Positions 12,986 through 23,799 of a DNA stretch of 64,000 nt are shown in pieces (within the stretch, counting starts at the first letter, position 1; every line of letters begins with the position of its first letter). Origin of the DNA: Streptomyces vietnamensis (GTDB lineage: Bacteria > Actinomycetota > Actinomycetes > Streptomycetales > Streptomycetaceae); contig NZ_CP010407.1 of NCBI RefSeq assembly GCF_000830005.1, positions 8,320,001 to 8,384,000 on the forward strand. Reading direction: 5' to 3'. Under the pieces are notes generated by a model. The model was not told the DNA's origin and searched no databases. It was given only the letters and a program-made list of their open reading frames with translations. Made by a program: the position numbers and the translations under genes.

Positions 12986-14214
12986 GCCCCAGCACCCCAG
13001 GCGCCGACCTCCCCGACCACCCCGACTGGCTCTGGCGCGATCCCGAGCCCAAGCGCTCGTACGACGTGGTGATCGTGGGCGGCGGCGGACACGGCCTGGC
13101 CACCGCCCACTACCTGGCGAAGAACCACGGCATCACCGACGTCGCGGTCCTGGAGAAGGGCTGGCTGGGCGGCGGCAACATGGCCCGCAACACCACGATC
13201 ATCCGCTCCAACTACCTGTGGGACGAGAGCGCCGGCATCTACGAGCACGCGCTCAAGCTGTGGGAAGGCCTCGAGGAGGAGCTGGACTACCCGATCCTCT
13301 TCTCCCAGCGCGGCGTGCTGAACCTCGCCCACAGCCTGCAGGACGTCCGCGACAGCGTGCGCCGGGTGGAGGCGAACCGGCTCAACGGCGTGGACGCCGA
13401 GTGGCTGGACGCGGAGCAGGTCAAGGAAGTCTGCCCGATCGTCAACACCTCCCCGGACGTGCGCTACCCGGTCCTCGGCGGCACCTACCAGCCGCGCGCC
13501 GGCATCGCCAAGCACGACTACGTGGCCTGGGGCCTCGCCCGGTCCGCGGACGCCGCCGGCATCGACATCATCCAGAACTGCGAGGTCACCGGCCTGGACG
13601 TGGTCGGCGGCCGGGTGGTCGGCGTCCAGACCACGCGCGGTCCCATCGGCGCGGGCAAGGTGGCCCTGTGCTCGGCCGGCCACACCTCGGTCCTCGCCGC
13701 CATGGCAGGCATCGAACTCCCGCTCCAGAGCCACCCGCTGCAGGCCCTGGTCTCCGAACTCCTGGAGCCGGTCCACCCCACGGTGGTCATGTCCAACGCC
13801 GTCCACGTGTACGTGAGCCAGGCACACAAGGGCGAGCTGGTGATGGGCGCCGGCATCGACGCGTACAACTCCTACACCCAGCGCGGTGCCTTCCACATCA
13901 TCGAAGAGCAGATGTCCGCCGCCCTGGAACTCTTCCCGGTCTTCGCCCGCGCCCACGTGCTGCGCACCTGGGGCGGCATCGTCGACGTCAGCCCGGACGC
14001 CTCGCCGATCGTCGGCCTCAGCCCGGTCGACAACCTCTACCTCAACTGCGGGTGGGGCACGGGCGGTTTTAAGGCCACCCCGGGCGTCGGCTGGGTCTAC
14101 GCCCACACCATCGCCCACGACACCCCCCACCCCCTGAACGCCCCCTTCTCGCTCGACCGTTTCACCACCGGCGCGCTCGTCGACGAGCACGGCGCGGCCG
14201 CGGTGGCCCACTAG
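12982..14214 (+). CDS. soxB: Sarcosine oxidase, beta subunit
   Basis: Catalytic flavin subunit of the heterotetrameric sarcosine oxidase (sarcosine to glycine, with methylene-THF when folate is present, and H2O2). 410 residues with an FAD-binding motif [18 protein letters not shown] near the N-terminus and the C-terminal [16 protein letters not shown]. His178 in GIAKHDYV lies where related beta subunits attach covalent FMN (inference from position). It overlaps glyA by 4 nt and is followed 11 nt later by the delta-alpha fusion gene. Confidence 0.93.
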   Translation: MSPSTPGADLPDHPDWLWRDPEPKRSYDVVIVGGGGHGLATAHYLAKNHGITDVAVLEKGWLGGGNMARNTTIIRSNYLWDESAGIYEHALKLWEGLEEELDYPILFSQRGVLNLAHSLQDVRDSVRRVEANRLNGVDAEWLDAEQVKEVCPIVNTSPDVRYPVLGGTYQPRAGIAKHDYVAWGLARSADAAGIDIIQNCEVTGLDVVGGRVVGVQTTRGPIGAGKVALCSAGHTSVLAAMAGIELPLQSHPLQALVSELLEPVHPTVVMSNAVHVYVSQAHKGELVMGAGIDAYNSYTQRGAFHIIEEQMSAALELFPVFARAHVLRTWGGIVDVSPDASPIVGLSPVDNLYLNCGWGTGGFKATPGVGWVYAHTIAHDTPHPLNAPFSLDRFTTGALVDEHGAAAVAH

Positions 14215-14225
14215 GGAGCCGAACC

Positions 14226-17200
14226 ATGCTGCTCATCCCCTGCCCGTGGTGCGGGCCCCGCGACGAGGCCGAGTTCCACTACGGCGGCCAGGCGCACGTG
14301 CCCTATCCCGAGGATCCCGCCGCCCTCACCGACGAGGAGTGGGCGCGGTACCTGTTCTTCCGCGACAACCCCAAGGGCCCGTTCGCCGAGCGGTGGAGCC
14401 ATGCGGCGGGCTGCCGCAGGTGGTTCAACGCGGTGCGCGACACGGCGACGAACGAGATCCTGGCCGTCTACAAGGCGGGGGAGTCGCGCCCGGAGACGGT
14501 GGAACCGCGTCCGGTCACCTCACCGCCGCGTCCGGTCACCTCACAACCGCGTCCGGTCACCTCTCAGCCGCGCCCGGAATCGTCAGCCCGTCCGGCGACC
14601 GAGGACGAGGCCCGTTCAGGGCCGACGGGGATCCAGGGAGCGGAGCCCCCCGGCGGGGTCGAAGGGGCAGCGCCCCCGGAGGGCGGGACAGGGAGGGGCG
14701 GCAGGGACGACCATCCCTTCCGCACCCCCACCGGCGGCCGGATCGACCGCGGCACCCCCCTCACCTTCACCTTCGACGGCATCCGGTACGAAGGGTTCCG
14801 GGGCGACACCCTCGCCTCCGCCCTCCTCGCCAACGGCGTCGTCCAAGCCGCCACCAGCATCAAGCTGGGCCGCCCCCGCGGCATCTTCTCGGCCGGCGTG
14901 GAGGAACCCAACGCGATCGTCCAGATCGAGGCCCCCTTCCCCGAGCCCATGCTCCCCGCCACCACCATCGAGCTCTACGACGGTCTGGTCGCGAGCAGCC
15001 TCCCGGGCCAGGGACGCCTCGCCACCGAACCGGACCCCGCCCGCTACGACGCCGTACACGCCCACTGCGACCTGCTGGTCGTCGGCGCGGGCCCCGCCGG
15101 CCTCGCGGCCGCCGCGGCGGCCGCGAGGAGCGGCGCACGCGTCGTCCTCGCCGACGACCAGCCGGAACCCGGCGGCAGCCTGCTCGGCACCGGTGAACAC
15201 CTCGACTGGGTGGAGGCGACCCGCGCACGGCTCGAAGCCGCCCCGGAGGTACGCGTCCTGCGGCGCACCACCGTCTTCGGCCACTACGACGACAACCACC
15301 TCCTCGCCGTCGAGCACCGCACCAACCACCTCGGCGCCGAGGCCCCGGAGCACGTCTCCCGCGAGCGCGTCTGGCGGATCCGCGCCCGGCGCGTGGTCCT
15401 CGCGACCGGCGCCCACGAGCGCTCACTGGCGTTCGGAGACAACGACCGCCCCGGTGTGATGCTGGCCGCCTCGGCCCGGACGTACCTCCACCGGTACGCC
15501 GTTCTGCCCGGTCGGCACGCGGTCGTGTTCACCACCAACGACAGCGCCTACGCCGCCGCCCTCGACCTGTCGGCGGCGGGAGTGGACATCGCGGCGATCG
15601 TCGACACCCGGCCCGAACCGGGGGAGTGGGCCGAGCGTGCCCGGTCCGCCGGGATCGAGGTGCTGGCCGGACACGCGGTCACGGCCACGGAGGGCGGGGC
15701 CCACCTCACCGCCGTGACGGTCGCCCCGTACGGGGAGCCCGTGGGACGACGGGAGTTCGCCGTCGACCTGCTCCTGGTCTCCGGCGGCTGGAACCCGGTC
15801 GCGCATCTGTTCAGCCAGGCGGGCGGCAAGCTCCGCCACGACGACGTACTCGGCACGTTCGTGCCCGACAGCTGCCGTCAGGCGGTGGACGTCGCGGGCA
15901 GCGCGAACGGGGCCTTCGATCTCGCCACGACCCTCGCGCAGGGCGCGGCGGCCGGCGCCCGCGCGGTCGAGGCGGAGGGCTACGCCGCCGAGGCGCCGGC
16001 CCTCCCGGCCGTCGCCGCCCAGCCGCACACCCCGCCCATGCAGGTGTTCGCCGTCCCCACCGGCACCGGAGCCCCCCGGTTCGTCGACCTCCAGCGCGAT
16101 GTCACGGTCGACGACCTGGCGCGGGCGACCGGGGCGGGCCTGCGCTCGGTGGAGCACACCAAGCGCTACACCACGGCCGGCACCGCCAACGACCAGGGCA
16201 AGACGGGCGGGGTCCTGACGAGCGGGATCGTCGCCGAACTCCTCGGCGTGGACATCTCGGCGCTCGGCCTGCCCACGTTCCGGCCGCCGTACACCCCCGT
16301 CTCCTTCGCCACCCTCGCCGGCCGCGACCGCGGCGCGTTGTCCGACCCGATCCGCACGACCGCCGTCCACGCGTGGCACGTCGCGCACGGCGCCCTGTTC
16401 GAGAACGTCGGCCAGTGGAAGCGGCCCTGGTACTACCCGCAGGACGGCGAGGACATGGACGCGGCCGTGCTGCGCGAGTGCCGCGCCGCCCGCGAGGGCG
16501 TGGCCTTCATGGACGCCTCCACCCTCGGCAAGATCGACGTGCAGGGCCCGGACGCCGCGGTCTTCCTCGACCGGCTCTACACCAACATGATGAGCACCCT
16601 GAAGGTCGGCATGATCCGCTACGGCGTCATGAGCCGCCTGGACGGCATGATCTTCGACGACGGCACGGTCATCCGCGTCGCCCAGGACCGCTTCCTGGTC
16701 ACCACCACGACGGGCAACGCGGCCGCCGTACTGGACTGGATGGAGGAGTGGCTGCAGACCGAGTGGCCCGAACTCCGCGTCCACTGCACTTCCGTCACCG
16801 AGCAGTGGGCCACCGTCGCCCTGGTCGGCCCGCGTTCTCGCGAGGTGCTCGGCTCGCTCGCGCCCCGACTTGCGGTCGCCAACGACGACTTCCCGTTCAT
16901 GGCGTGGCGGGAGACGACGGTCGCGGGCATCGAGGCGAGGGTGTGCCGGATCAGCTTCTCCGGCGAACTCGCCTATGAGATCAACGTGTCACCGTGGGAG
17001 GCCCTCGCCCTGTGGGAGGCGCTGTACGAGGCGGGCGCCCCGCACGGCATCACTCCGTACGGGACGGAGACCATGCACGTCCTGCGCGCGGAGAAGGGGT
17101 ACCCGATCATCGGCCAGGACACCGACGGCACGGTCACCCCGCAGGACCTCGGCATGAGCTGGGCGGTGTCCAAGAAGAAGCCCGACTTCATCGGCAAGCG

Positions 17201-17525
17201 CTCCTACGCCCGCGCCGACACCGTCCGCCCCGACCGCAAGCACCTCGTCGGCCTCCTCCCCGAAGACCCGGCCGCCCTCCTCCCCGAGGGCACCCACCTG
17301 GTCGCCGACGGCGAACTGCCCGCCCCGCCCGTCCCGATGCTCGGGCACGTCACCTCCAGCTACCGCAGCGCGGCGCTCGGCCGGACCTTCGCGCTCGCCC
17401 TGGTCAAGGGCGGCCGGGACCGCATCGGCGAACGCCTCTACGCACCCGTCGGCGACCGGCTGCTGCCGGTGACCGTCGCAAGCCCCGTCCTCTACGACCC
17501 CGAGGGAGCCCGCCGCGATGGCTGA
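14226..17525 (+). CDS. soxA: Sarcosine oxidase delta-alpha fusion (SoxD-SoxA) joined by a proline-rich repeat linker
   Basis: One uninterrupted 1099-residue frame holds two subunits that are normally separate proteins. Residues 1-90 are SoxD, with the four zinc ligands Cys6, Cys9, His59 and Cys63. Residues about 91-160 are a low-complexity linker starting with RPVTSPP/RPVTSQP repeats. From about residue 162 (HPFRTPTGGRIDRGTPLTF) it is SoxA: a ferredoxin-like part, a nucleotide-binding motif (LLVVGAGPAGLAAAAAAA, near 280) and a C-terminal GcvT-like folate domain (FSGELAYEINV, RAEKGYPIIGQDTDGT). No stop or frameshift separates the halves. A GTG or ATG start inside the linker is not obvious. It overlaps soxG by 8 nt. 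Confidence 0.9.
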   Translation: MLLIPCPWCGPRDEAEFHYGGQAHVPYPEDPAALTDEEWARYLFFRDNPKGPFAERWSHAAGCRRWFNAVRDTATNEILAVYKAGESRPETVEPRPVTSPPRPVTSQPRPVTSQPRPESSARPATEDEARSGPTGIQGAEPPGGVEGAAPPEGGTGRGGRDDHPFRTPTGGRIDRGTPLTFTFDGIRYEGFRGDTLASALLANGVVQAATSIKLGRPRGIFSAGVEEPNAIVQIEAPFPEPMLPATTIELYDGLVASSLPGQGRLATEPDPARYDAVHAHCDLLVVGAGPAGLAAAAAAARSGARVVLADDQPEPGGSLLGTGEHLDWVEATRARLEAAPEVRVLRRTTVFGHYDDNHLLAVEHRTNHLGAEAPEHVSRERVWRIRARRVVLATGAHERSLAFGDNDRPGVMLAASARTYLHRYAVLPGRHAVVFTTNDSAYAAALDLSAAGVDIAAIVDTRPEPGEWAERARSAGIEVLAGHAVTATEGGAHLTAVTVAPYGEPVGRREFAVDLLLVSGGWNPVAHLFSQAGGKLRHDDVLGTFVPDSCRQAVDVAGSANGAFDLATTLAQGAAAGARAVEAEGYAAEAPALPAVAAQPHTPPMQVFAVPTGTGAPRFVDLQRDVTVDDLARATGAGLRSVEHTKRYTTAGTANDQGKTGGVLTSGIVAELLGVDISALGLPTFRPPYTPVSFATLAGRDRGALSDPIRTTAVHAWHVAHGALFENVGQWKRPWYYPQDGEDMDAAVLRECRAAREGVAFMDASTLGKIDVQGPDAAVFLDRLYTNMMSTLKVGMIRYGVMSRLDGMIFDDGTVIRVAQDRFLVTTTTGNAAAVLDWMEEWLQTEWPELRVHCTSVTEQWATVALVGPRSREVLGSLAPRLAVANDDFPFMAWRETTVAGIEARVCRISFSGELAYEINVSPWEALALWEALYEAGAPHGITPYGTETMHVLRAEKGYPIIGQDTDGTVTPQDLGMSWAVSKKKPDFIGKRSYARADTVRPDRKHLVGLLPEDPAALLPEGTHLVADGELPAPPVPMLGHVTSSYRSAALGRTFALALVKGGRDRIGERLYAPVGDRLLPVTVASPVLYDPEGARRDG
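14505..14567 (+). repeat. 21-bp tandem repeat encoding the SoxD-SoxA linker
   Basis: Three in-frame 21-bp units (14505-14525, 14526-14546, 14547-14567) plus a degenerate fourth, each beginning CCGCGTCCGGTCACCTC and encoding PRPVTSP/Q. Because each unit is seven codons, copy-number change would alter linker length without a frameshift. Confidence 0.9.
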
Positions 17526-18120
17526 CACCGCTCCGACCGCACGGCAGCGCAGCCCGCTGGCGCATGCCGCCGACCGCCTGGCCGCCGCGACGCGCTCCTC
17601 GGGCGGCGCGGTCCGCCTGGCCGAAGTCCCCTTCCTGGCCCAGCTGAACGTCCGCCTCGACGCCAAGAGCCCGGCGGCGGACGCCGTCGGACTCGCCCTG
17701 GGACTCCCACTGCCCCTGGAGCCCGACACCGTCGTACGCGTGGGGGAGCTGGGCGCGGTGTGGCTCGGCCCCGACGAATGGCTGGTGGTGGGCCCGCCCG
17801 GCACCCAGCGGGACCTGGAGAGCAGGATCCGCTCGGCGGCCGGGGACGAGCACGTCTCCGTCACCGACGTCTCCGCCCAGCGCACCACCCTCCTGGTCGG
17901 CGGACCGCGCGCCCGCGACCTGCTGTCCCACGGCTGCCGGTTGGACCTGCACCCGCGCGTCTTCGGCCCCGGCCGTTCGGCCCAGACGACGCTGGCCCGC
18001 ACCCAGGTCGTCCTGGTGGCCCGGGACGAGCCCAGGGCGGGGTTCTGGGTGCTCGTGCGCTCCTCCTTCGCCGGCTACCTGACGGACTGGCTCCTTGACG
18101 CGGCCGTGGAATACGGGTGA
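17518..18120 (+). CDS. soxG: Sarcosine oxidase, gamma subunit
   Basis: Small structural subunit of heterotetrameric sarcosine oxidase, 200 residues. It has the GcvT-like motifs of the family: [15 protein letters not shown] near residue 80, [26 protein letters not shown], and [20 protein letters not shown] at the end. It starts inside the last codons of soxA (8-nt overlap) and is followed immediately by a strong hairpin, so it closes the operon that began at 9241. Confidence 0.9.
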   Translation: MADTAPTARQRSPLAHAADRLAAATRSSGGAVRLAEVPFLAQLNVRLDAKSPAADAVGLALGLPLPLEPDTVVRVGELGAVWLGPDEWLVVGPPGTQRDLESRIRSAAGDEHVSVTDVSAQRTTLLVGGPRARDLLSHGCRLDLHPRVFGPGRSAQTTLARTQVVLVARDEPRAGFWVLVRSSFAGYLTDWLLDAAVEYG

Positions 18121-18165
18121 ACGGTCCGGTGCGGCGGCGCTCCGCGCCGCCGCACCGGGGACCGT
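18121..18165. terminator. Strong hairpin terminator after soxG
   Basis: A perfect 15-bp stem (18126-18140 with 18144-18158) and 3-nt loop TCC, extended by ACGGT/ACCGT outside a 2-nt bulge. It lies between the convergent soxG and iclR-type genes. Confidence 0.85.
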
Positions 18166-18214
18166 GCACGCCTCCCGGGGCGAGCGGCGCCCCTCCACGG
18201 GGGCCGGGAGAGAC

Positions 18215-19012
18215 TCAGCCCACGTAGCCCATCCGGTGGCTGATCTCCTCGGCGCCCTGGACCAGCAGGGGTGCGAGCTCGTGGACGCGCTCCTCGGTGA
18301 AGCGGTACGCGGGGCCGGAGGCGCTGAGGGCGGCGAGGGTCTCGCCCTGGTGGGAACGGATCGGGGCCGCGACGGCGTGCAGTCCGAGCTCGAACTCCTC
18401 CAGCGTCACCGCGTACCCGCGCTCCCGCGCCTCGGCGAGGTTCTTCTCCAGCTTGGTCCTGGCGGTCAGGGTGTGCGGCGTCAGCTTCTTCAACCCGGAT
18501 GCCGCGAGCACGCCGGCGCGCTCCTTCGCCGGCAGATGGGCGAGCAGGATCTTGCCGCTGGACGTCGCGTGCACCGGGGTGAGCTGCCCGACCCAGTTGT
18601 GCGTGCCGACCGCGCCCGGGCCGCGTACCTGGTAGAGGTTGACCGCGTAATGCTCCTGCAGGACGGCGATGTTGACGGTCTCGCCGATCTCCTCGCTGAG
18701 CCGCTCGCACACCGGCCGGCCCTGCTGTGTGATGTCGAGACGGCCCGTGACCGCCCCCGCCAGGCGCACGATCCCGAAGCCCAGCCGGTACTTGCCCCGT
18801 TCGGCCGCCTGCTCGACCAGACCGCGCGCCTCCAGCGCGCCGAGCAGGCGGAACGCGGTCGACTTGTGGACGTCGATCTCGGCGGCGACCTCGCTGACGC
18901 CCGCCTCACCGCGCTGGGCGAGGATCTCCAGGACGCTGACGGCACGGTCGACGGACTGCACCCCGTTCACTGCGGGAGCCTGTGTTTCGCCATGTGCCGA
19001 CTGGTTGCTCAT
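18215..19012 (-). CDS. IclR-family transcriptional regulator
   Basis: 265-residue regulator: an N-terminal winged helix-turn-helix ([41 protein letters not shown], residues about 20-70) and a C-terminal effector domain with [17 protein letters not shown] and [20 protein letters not shown]. It is divergent from sdaA and adjacent to the sarcosine oxidase operon. GTTGC-N7-GCAAC covers its own start codon, and related elements lie at the purU/betB and dimethylglycine oxidase promoters. I infer local control of the choline-to-pyruvate genes, probably as a repressor. The ligand cannot be read from sequence. Confidence 0.88.
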   Translation of the reverse strand: MSNQSAHGETQAPAVNGVQSVDRAVSVLEILAQRGEAGVSEVAAEIDVHKSTAFRLLGALEARGLVEQAAERGKYRLGFGIVRLAGAVTGRLDITQQGRPVCERLSEEIGETVNIAVLQEHYAVNLYQVRGPGAVGTHNWVGQLTPVHATSSGKILLAHLPAKERAGVLAASGLKKLTPHTLTARTKLEKNLAEARERGYAVTLEEFELGLHAVAAPIRSHQGETLAALSASGPAYRFTEERVHELAPLLVQGAEEISHRMGYVG

Positions 19013-19020
19013 GGTGCAAC
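19004..19020. promoter_or_regulatory. Inverted repeat GTTGC-N7-GCAAC over the IclR-family start codon
   Basis: GTTGC (19004-19008) and GCAAC (19016-19020) flank the ATG of the regulator in the 51-bp divergent gap to sdaA. The arms resemble the halves of GTTGCGCAAC at 9175-9184, but the spacing differs, so a shared binding protein is only a possibility. Confidence 0.4.
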
Positions 19021-19063
19021 TATAAGCAAGGTCGGATCTCTAGCCCCCACAAGGAGTCCTCCC

Positions 19064-20434
<1,371 letters not shown>

Positions 20435-20467
20435 ACCGTTCACGCTGAATCGTTCATGCACACGAAC

Positions 20468-20490
20468 GGCCGGCCCCGGGATCCCCGGCC
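20468..20490. terminator. Hairpin between convergent sdaA and marR-type genes
   Basis: GGCCGG (20468-20473) pairs with CCGGCC (20485-20490) around a GC-rich loop that can pair further. It is the only hairpin noticed in the 80-bp convergent gap. Confidence 0.45.
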
Positions 20491-20514
20491 GCGCCAAGTG
20501 GCCGGGGCGTCAGG

Positions 20515-20964
20515 TCACGGGCCGGCGGGGGTGCGGAGCTCTTCCGCGGCGTCCGAGACCCGGCGGAGCAGGGACAGGAAGAGCGCTTGTTCCTCGGGGG
20601 TGAGCGGAGCCAGGAAGATCTGGTTCATCCGGGCCGTGCGCGTCGTCAGCCGACGGTGGGTGCGGACTCCGTCGTCCGTGAGCCGCAGCAGGAACCGGCG
20701 GCCGTCGTCCGGGTCGCGTTCCTTCTCCAGCAGTCCCCGTCGGGTGAGCCGGCTGATGACCTCCGCGATGGTGGAGCGGTCGAGCCCGACCCGCTCGCCG
20801 ACGGTCCGCTGGTCAAGGCCCGGTTCGGCCGTCAGCGCGTTGAGGACGCCGAACTGCGGGGAGGTGATCTCCTCCGAGACCATCGTCGTCCACAGCAGGT
20901 GGTGTGCCTGCTGGAGCCGCCGGGCCAGGTGCCCGGGGTGCGTGGTCAGGTCCACCGCGGCCAT
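20515..20964 (-). CDS. MarR-family transcriptional regulator
   Basis: 149-residue winged-helix protein: helix-turn-helix LDQRTVGERVGLDRSTIAEVISRL and the wing RDPDDGRRFLLRLTDDG. ATG at 20964 is chosen because AGGAGGCGAAGGA lies just upstream; a further in-frame ATG at 20991 precedes that ribosome site. It is divergent from the pca operon. TCAGTGCACTGA palindromes at the pcaI promoter and at 27987-28000, and a half-match beside its own start, point to local autoregulation and pca control (inference). MarR regulators of aromatic catabolism are usually repressors released by a pathway intermediate. Confidence 0.88.
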   Translation of the reverse strand: MAAVDLTTHPGHLARRLQQAHHLLWTTMVSEEITSPQFGVLNALTAEPGLDQRTVGERVGLDRSTIAEVISRLTRRGLLEKERDPDDGRRFLLRLTDDGVRTHRRLTTRTARMNQIFLAPLTPEEQALFLSLLRRVSDAAEELRTPAGP

Positions 20965-20992
20965 GATTCCTTCGCCTCCTGCTGGATCCATT

Positions 20993-21088
20993 GGTGCACT
21001 GAACGATACTCGCCCACTTCGGGTGGCTATTGACTCTGCTGGATCAGGCTGTCAGCATGACGCCATTCCCAGATGCTCAGTGCACTGA
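20993..21088. promoter_or_regulatory. marR/pcaI divergent promoter with TCAGTGCACTGA operator
   Basis: TCAGTGCACTGA (21077-21088) is a perfect 12-bp palindrome 20 bp upstream of the pcaI ATG. GGTGCACTGA (20993-21002) retains the core and right arm beside the regulator start. TTGACT (21030-21035) with CAGCAT about 17 nt later is a possible pca promoter, which would put the operator just downstream of +1. AAGGGG (21097-21102) is the pcaI ribosome site. Confidence 0.65.
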
Positions 21089-21108
21089 CTAAATCCTAAG
21101 GGGCTCCT

Positions 21109-21861
21109 ATGGACAAGGTGGTCGCCACCGCCGCCGAGGCGGTGGCCGACGTGCCCGACGGGGTGTCGCTCGCCGTGGGCGGCTTCGGGCTGAGCGGAGT
21201 GCCGAACGTCCTGATCAAGGCCCTGTACGAGCGCGGCGTCAGGGATCTCGCCGTGGTGTCGAACAACTGTGGGGCGATGGACTCCGGCCTCGCCGTCCTG
21301 CTCGCCGCGGGGCGCATCGCTCGCGTGACGGGGTCGTACATCGGCGCGAACAAGGAGTTCGCCCGGCAGTACCTCGCCGGCGAACTGGAGGTCGAGCTGA
21401 TCCCGCAGGGCACCCTCGCCGAGCGACTGCGCGCGGGGGGCTGCGGCATCCCCGCCTTCTTCACCCCCGCGGGCGTCGGCACCCAGGTCGCCGACGGCGG
21501 CCTGCCCTGGCGCTACGACGGCCGGGGCGGCGTCGCGCTCGCCTCACCGCCCAAGGAGGTACGGGAGTTCGACGGGGTCGCGTACGTCCTGGAGCACGCC
21601 ATCCGCACCGACTATGCCCTCGTCCGCGCCGCCAAGGGGGACCGGCACGGCAACCTCGTCTTCAACAAGTCGGCCCGGAACTTCAACCCCCTCGCGGCGA
21701 TGGCCGGCAAGGTCACGGTCGCCGAGGTCGAGGAACTGGTGGAGCCGGGCGAGATCGATCCCGACGAGGTCCATGTGCCCGGGATCTTCGTGCAGCGGGT
21801 CGTGGCCCTCACGCCCGCCCAGGCCGCCGACAAGGGCATAGAGAAGAGGACCACGCGATGA
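21109..21861 (+). CDS. pcaI: 3-oxoadipate CoA-transferase, subunit alpha
   Basis: Moves CoA from succinyl-CoA to 3-oxoadipate with PcaJ. 250 residues of CoA-transferase family [19 protein letters not shown] near the N-terminus, [15 protein letters not shown], and [18 protein letters not shown] near residue 180. It opens the protocatechuate operon, and its stop overlaps the pcaJ start (ATGA). A 3-oxoacid CoA-transferase is the nearest alternative; operon context decides. Confidence 0.92.
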   Translation: MDKVVATAAEAVADVPDGVSLAVGGFGLSGVPNVLIKALYERGVRDLAVVSNNCGAMDSGLAVLLAAGRIARVTGSYIGANKEFARQYLAGELEVELIPQGTLAERLRAGGCGIPAFFTPAGVGTQVADGGLPWRYDGRGGVALASPPKEVREFDGVAYVLEHAIRTDYALVRAAKGDRHGNLVFNKSARNFNPLAAMAGKVTVAEVEELVEPGEIDPDEVHVPGIFVQRVVALTPAQAADKGIEKRTTR

Positions 21862-22505
21862 GCTGGACCCGTGAGCAGATGGCAGCCCGCGCCGCCCGGG
21901 AGCTGAGGGACGGCCAGTACGTCAACCTCGGCATCGGCCTGCCGACGCTCATCCCCAACCACCTCCCGGACGGGGTCGAGGTGGTCCTGGAGTCCGAGAA
22001 CGGCATCCTCGGCACCGGCCCGTACCCCGCCGAGGACGAGGTCGACCCCGACCTCATCAACGCCGGCAAGGAGACCGTCACCGTCCTGCCCGGCGCCTCC
22101 TACTTCGACTCCGCGCTCTCCTTCGGCATGATCCGCGGCGGCCACATCGACGTCGCCGTCCTCGGCGCCATGCAGGTCTCCGCCCGCGGCGACCTCGCCA
22201 ACTGGGCCGTCCCCGGCAAGATGATCACCGGGATCGGCGGCGCCATGGACCTCGTCCACGGCGCCCGCACCGTCATCGTCGTCATGACCCACACCGCCAA
22301 GGACGGCACCCCCAAGATCGTCGCGGAGTGCGACCTGCCCCTCACCGGCCGGGCCTGCGTCGACCGGATCGTCACCGACCTCGGCGTCCTCGACGTCACG
22401 GACGACGGCCTGGTCCTCGTGGAGACCGCACCCGGCGTCACCGCCGAGGAGATCACGGCGAAGACCGCCGCCGAGGTCCGCATGCCGGAGGAGGCCGCGG
22501 CATGA
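21858..22505 (+). CDS. pcaJ: 3-oxoadipate CoA-transferase, subunit beta
   Basis: 215 residues. The catalytic glutamate of CoA-transferases is in [16 protein letters not shown] near residue 51, and [11 protein letters not shown] and [19 protein letters not shown] are family motifs. It is translationally coupled on both sides: a 4-nt overlap with pcaI and another with pcaF. Confidence 0.93.
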   Translation: MSWTREQMAARAARELRDGQYVNLGIGLPTLIPNHLPDGVEVVLESENGILGTGPYPAEDEVDPDLINAGKETVTVLPGASYFDSALSFGMIRGGHIDVAVLGAMQVSARGDLANWAVPGKMITGIGGAMDLVHGARTVIVVMTHTAKDGTPKIVAECDLPLTGRACVDRIVTDLGVLDVTDDGLVLVETAPGVTAEEITAKTAAEVRMPEEAAA

Positions 22506-23707
22506 ACCCCCGCACCGTCTACATCGTGGACGCCGTCCGCACCCCGATCGGCAAGTACAACGGAGCGCTGGCCCCGGTCCGCCCCGACGACCTCGCCGCG
22601 CACGCGGTCCGTGAGCTCCTCGCCCGGACCCCCGGCCTGGACCCGGCGCGCATCGACGACGTATACCTCGGCAACGCCAACGGCGCGGGCGAGGAGAACC
22701 GCAACGTGGGCCGCATGGCAGCCCTGCTCGCGGGCCTGCCGACCTCCGTGCCCGGCGTCACCGTCAACCGCCTCTGCGCCTCCGGCCTCGAGGCGGTCGT
22801 CCAGGCCGCGCGGGCCATCGCACTCGGCGACGCCTCCATCGCCCTGGCCGGCGGCGTGGAGTCGATGACCCGCGCTCCCTACGTCCTGCCGAAGAGCGAC
22901 CGCCCCTTCCCGGCGGGCCACGCGGAGCTGTACTCCACCACGCTGGGCTGGCGCATGGTCAATCCCGCCATGGACCCGCAGTGGACCGTACCCCTCGGGG
23001 AGTCCGCCGAACTCATCGCCGAGAAGCACAAGATCAGCCGTGAGCAGCAGGACGAGTTCGCCCTCGCCTCGCACCGCAAGGCCGCCGCAGCCCGGTCGGC
23101 GGGACTCTTCGACGACGAGATCGTCCCGGTCACCCTCCCCCGGAGGCACGGCGACCCGCTCGTCCTCGACGCCGACGAATGCGTCCGGGCGGACGCCTCC
23201 CTGGCGGCCATGGCCAAGCTCAGGCCCTCCTTCCGTGAGAACGGAACGGTCACGCCGGGCAACGCCTCCCCGCTCAACGACGGGGCCGCCGCGCTCCTCC
23301 TCGTCGACGAGGCAGGGCTGAGGGCCACCGGCCGTGAGCCCCTCGCCCGGATCTCCGCAACCGGCGTCTCGGCCATCGACCCGCACTACTTCGGACTCGG
23401 TCCCGTCGAGGCGGTGAACCGGGCTCTCGCCAAGGCGGGCAGGACCTTCGCCGACCTGTCGGTCCTCGAACTCAACGAGGCGTTCGCCGCCCAGGTCCTC
23501 GGCTGCGTCACCGAGTGGCCCGAGTTCGATCCGGCGATCCTCAACCCGCTGGGCGGCGCGGTCGCCCTCGGTCACCCGCTGGGCGCTTCCGGGGCCCGGC
23601 TCGCCGGCACCGTGGCCCACCAGCTCGCCCGCGCAGGCTCCGGCACCGGAGTCGCCACCCTCTGCATCGGCGTGGGCCAAGGCCTCGCCCTCGTCCTCGA
23701 ACGCTGA
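22502..23707 (+). CDS. pcaF: Beta-ketoadipyl-CoA thiolase
   Basis: Cleaves 3-oxoadipyl-CoA to succinyl-CoA and acetyl-CoA, the final pathway step. 401 residues with the thiolase triad: acylated Cys92 in [11 protein letters not shown], the histidine in [11 protein letters not shown], and the C-terminal Cys in [10 protein letters not shown]. It begins in an ATGA overlap with pcaJ. It is followed by a 16-bp tandem repeat before pcaH. Confidence 0.94.
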   Translation: MNPRTVYIVDAVRTPIGKYNGALAPVRPDDLAAHAVRELLARTPGLDPARIDDVYLGNANGAGEENRNVGRMAALLAGLPTSVPGVTVNRLCASGLEAVVQAARAIALGDASIALAGGVESMTRAPYVLPKSDRPFPAGHAELYSTTLGWRMVNPAMDPQWTVPLGESAELIAEKHKISREQQDEFALASHRKAAAARSAGLFDDEIVPVTLPRRHGDPLVLDADECVRADASLAAMAKLRPSFRENGTVTPGNASPLNDGAAALLLVDEAGLRATGREPLARISATGVSAIDPHYFGLGPVEAVNRALAKAGRTFADLSVLELNEAFAAQVLGCVTEWPEFDPAILNPLGGAVALGHPLGASGARLAGTVAHQLARAGSGTGVATLCIGVGQGLALVLER

Positions 23708-23779
23708 GACCTTCCCGCGCCGAGACCTTCCCGCGCCGAGACCTTCCCGCGCCGAGACCTTCCCGCGCCGAGACCTTCC
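23706..23779 (+). repeat. 16-bp tandem repeat between pcaF and pcaH
   Basis: Four complete copies of GAGACCTTCCCGCGCC (23706-23769) and a 10-nt fifth begin inside the pcaF stop codon and end 20 nt before pcaH. The following A run (23780-23786) and CAGGAG lead into the pcaH start. The repeat breaks an otherwise tightly overlapping operon. Confidence 0.95.
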
Positions 23780-23799
23780 AAAAAAACGCAGGAGTCCCC

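Noticed and set aside
23706..23779. Tandem 16-mers as a CRISPR or protein-coding extension of pcaF
   Set aside because: There are no spacers between repeats, and pcaF stops at the first unit; other frames have no homology.
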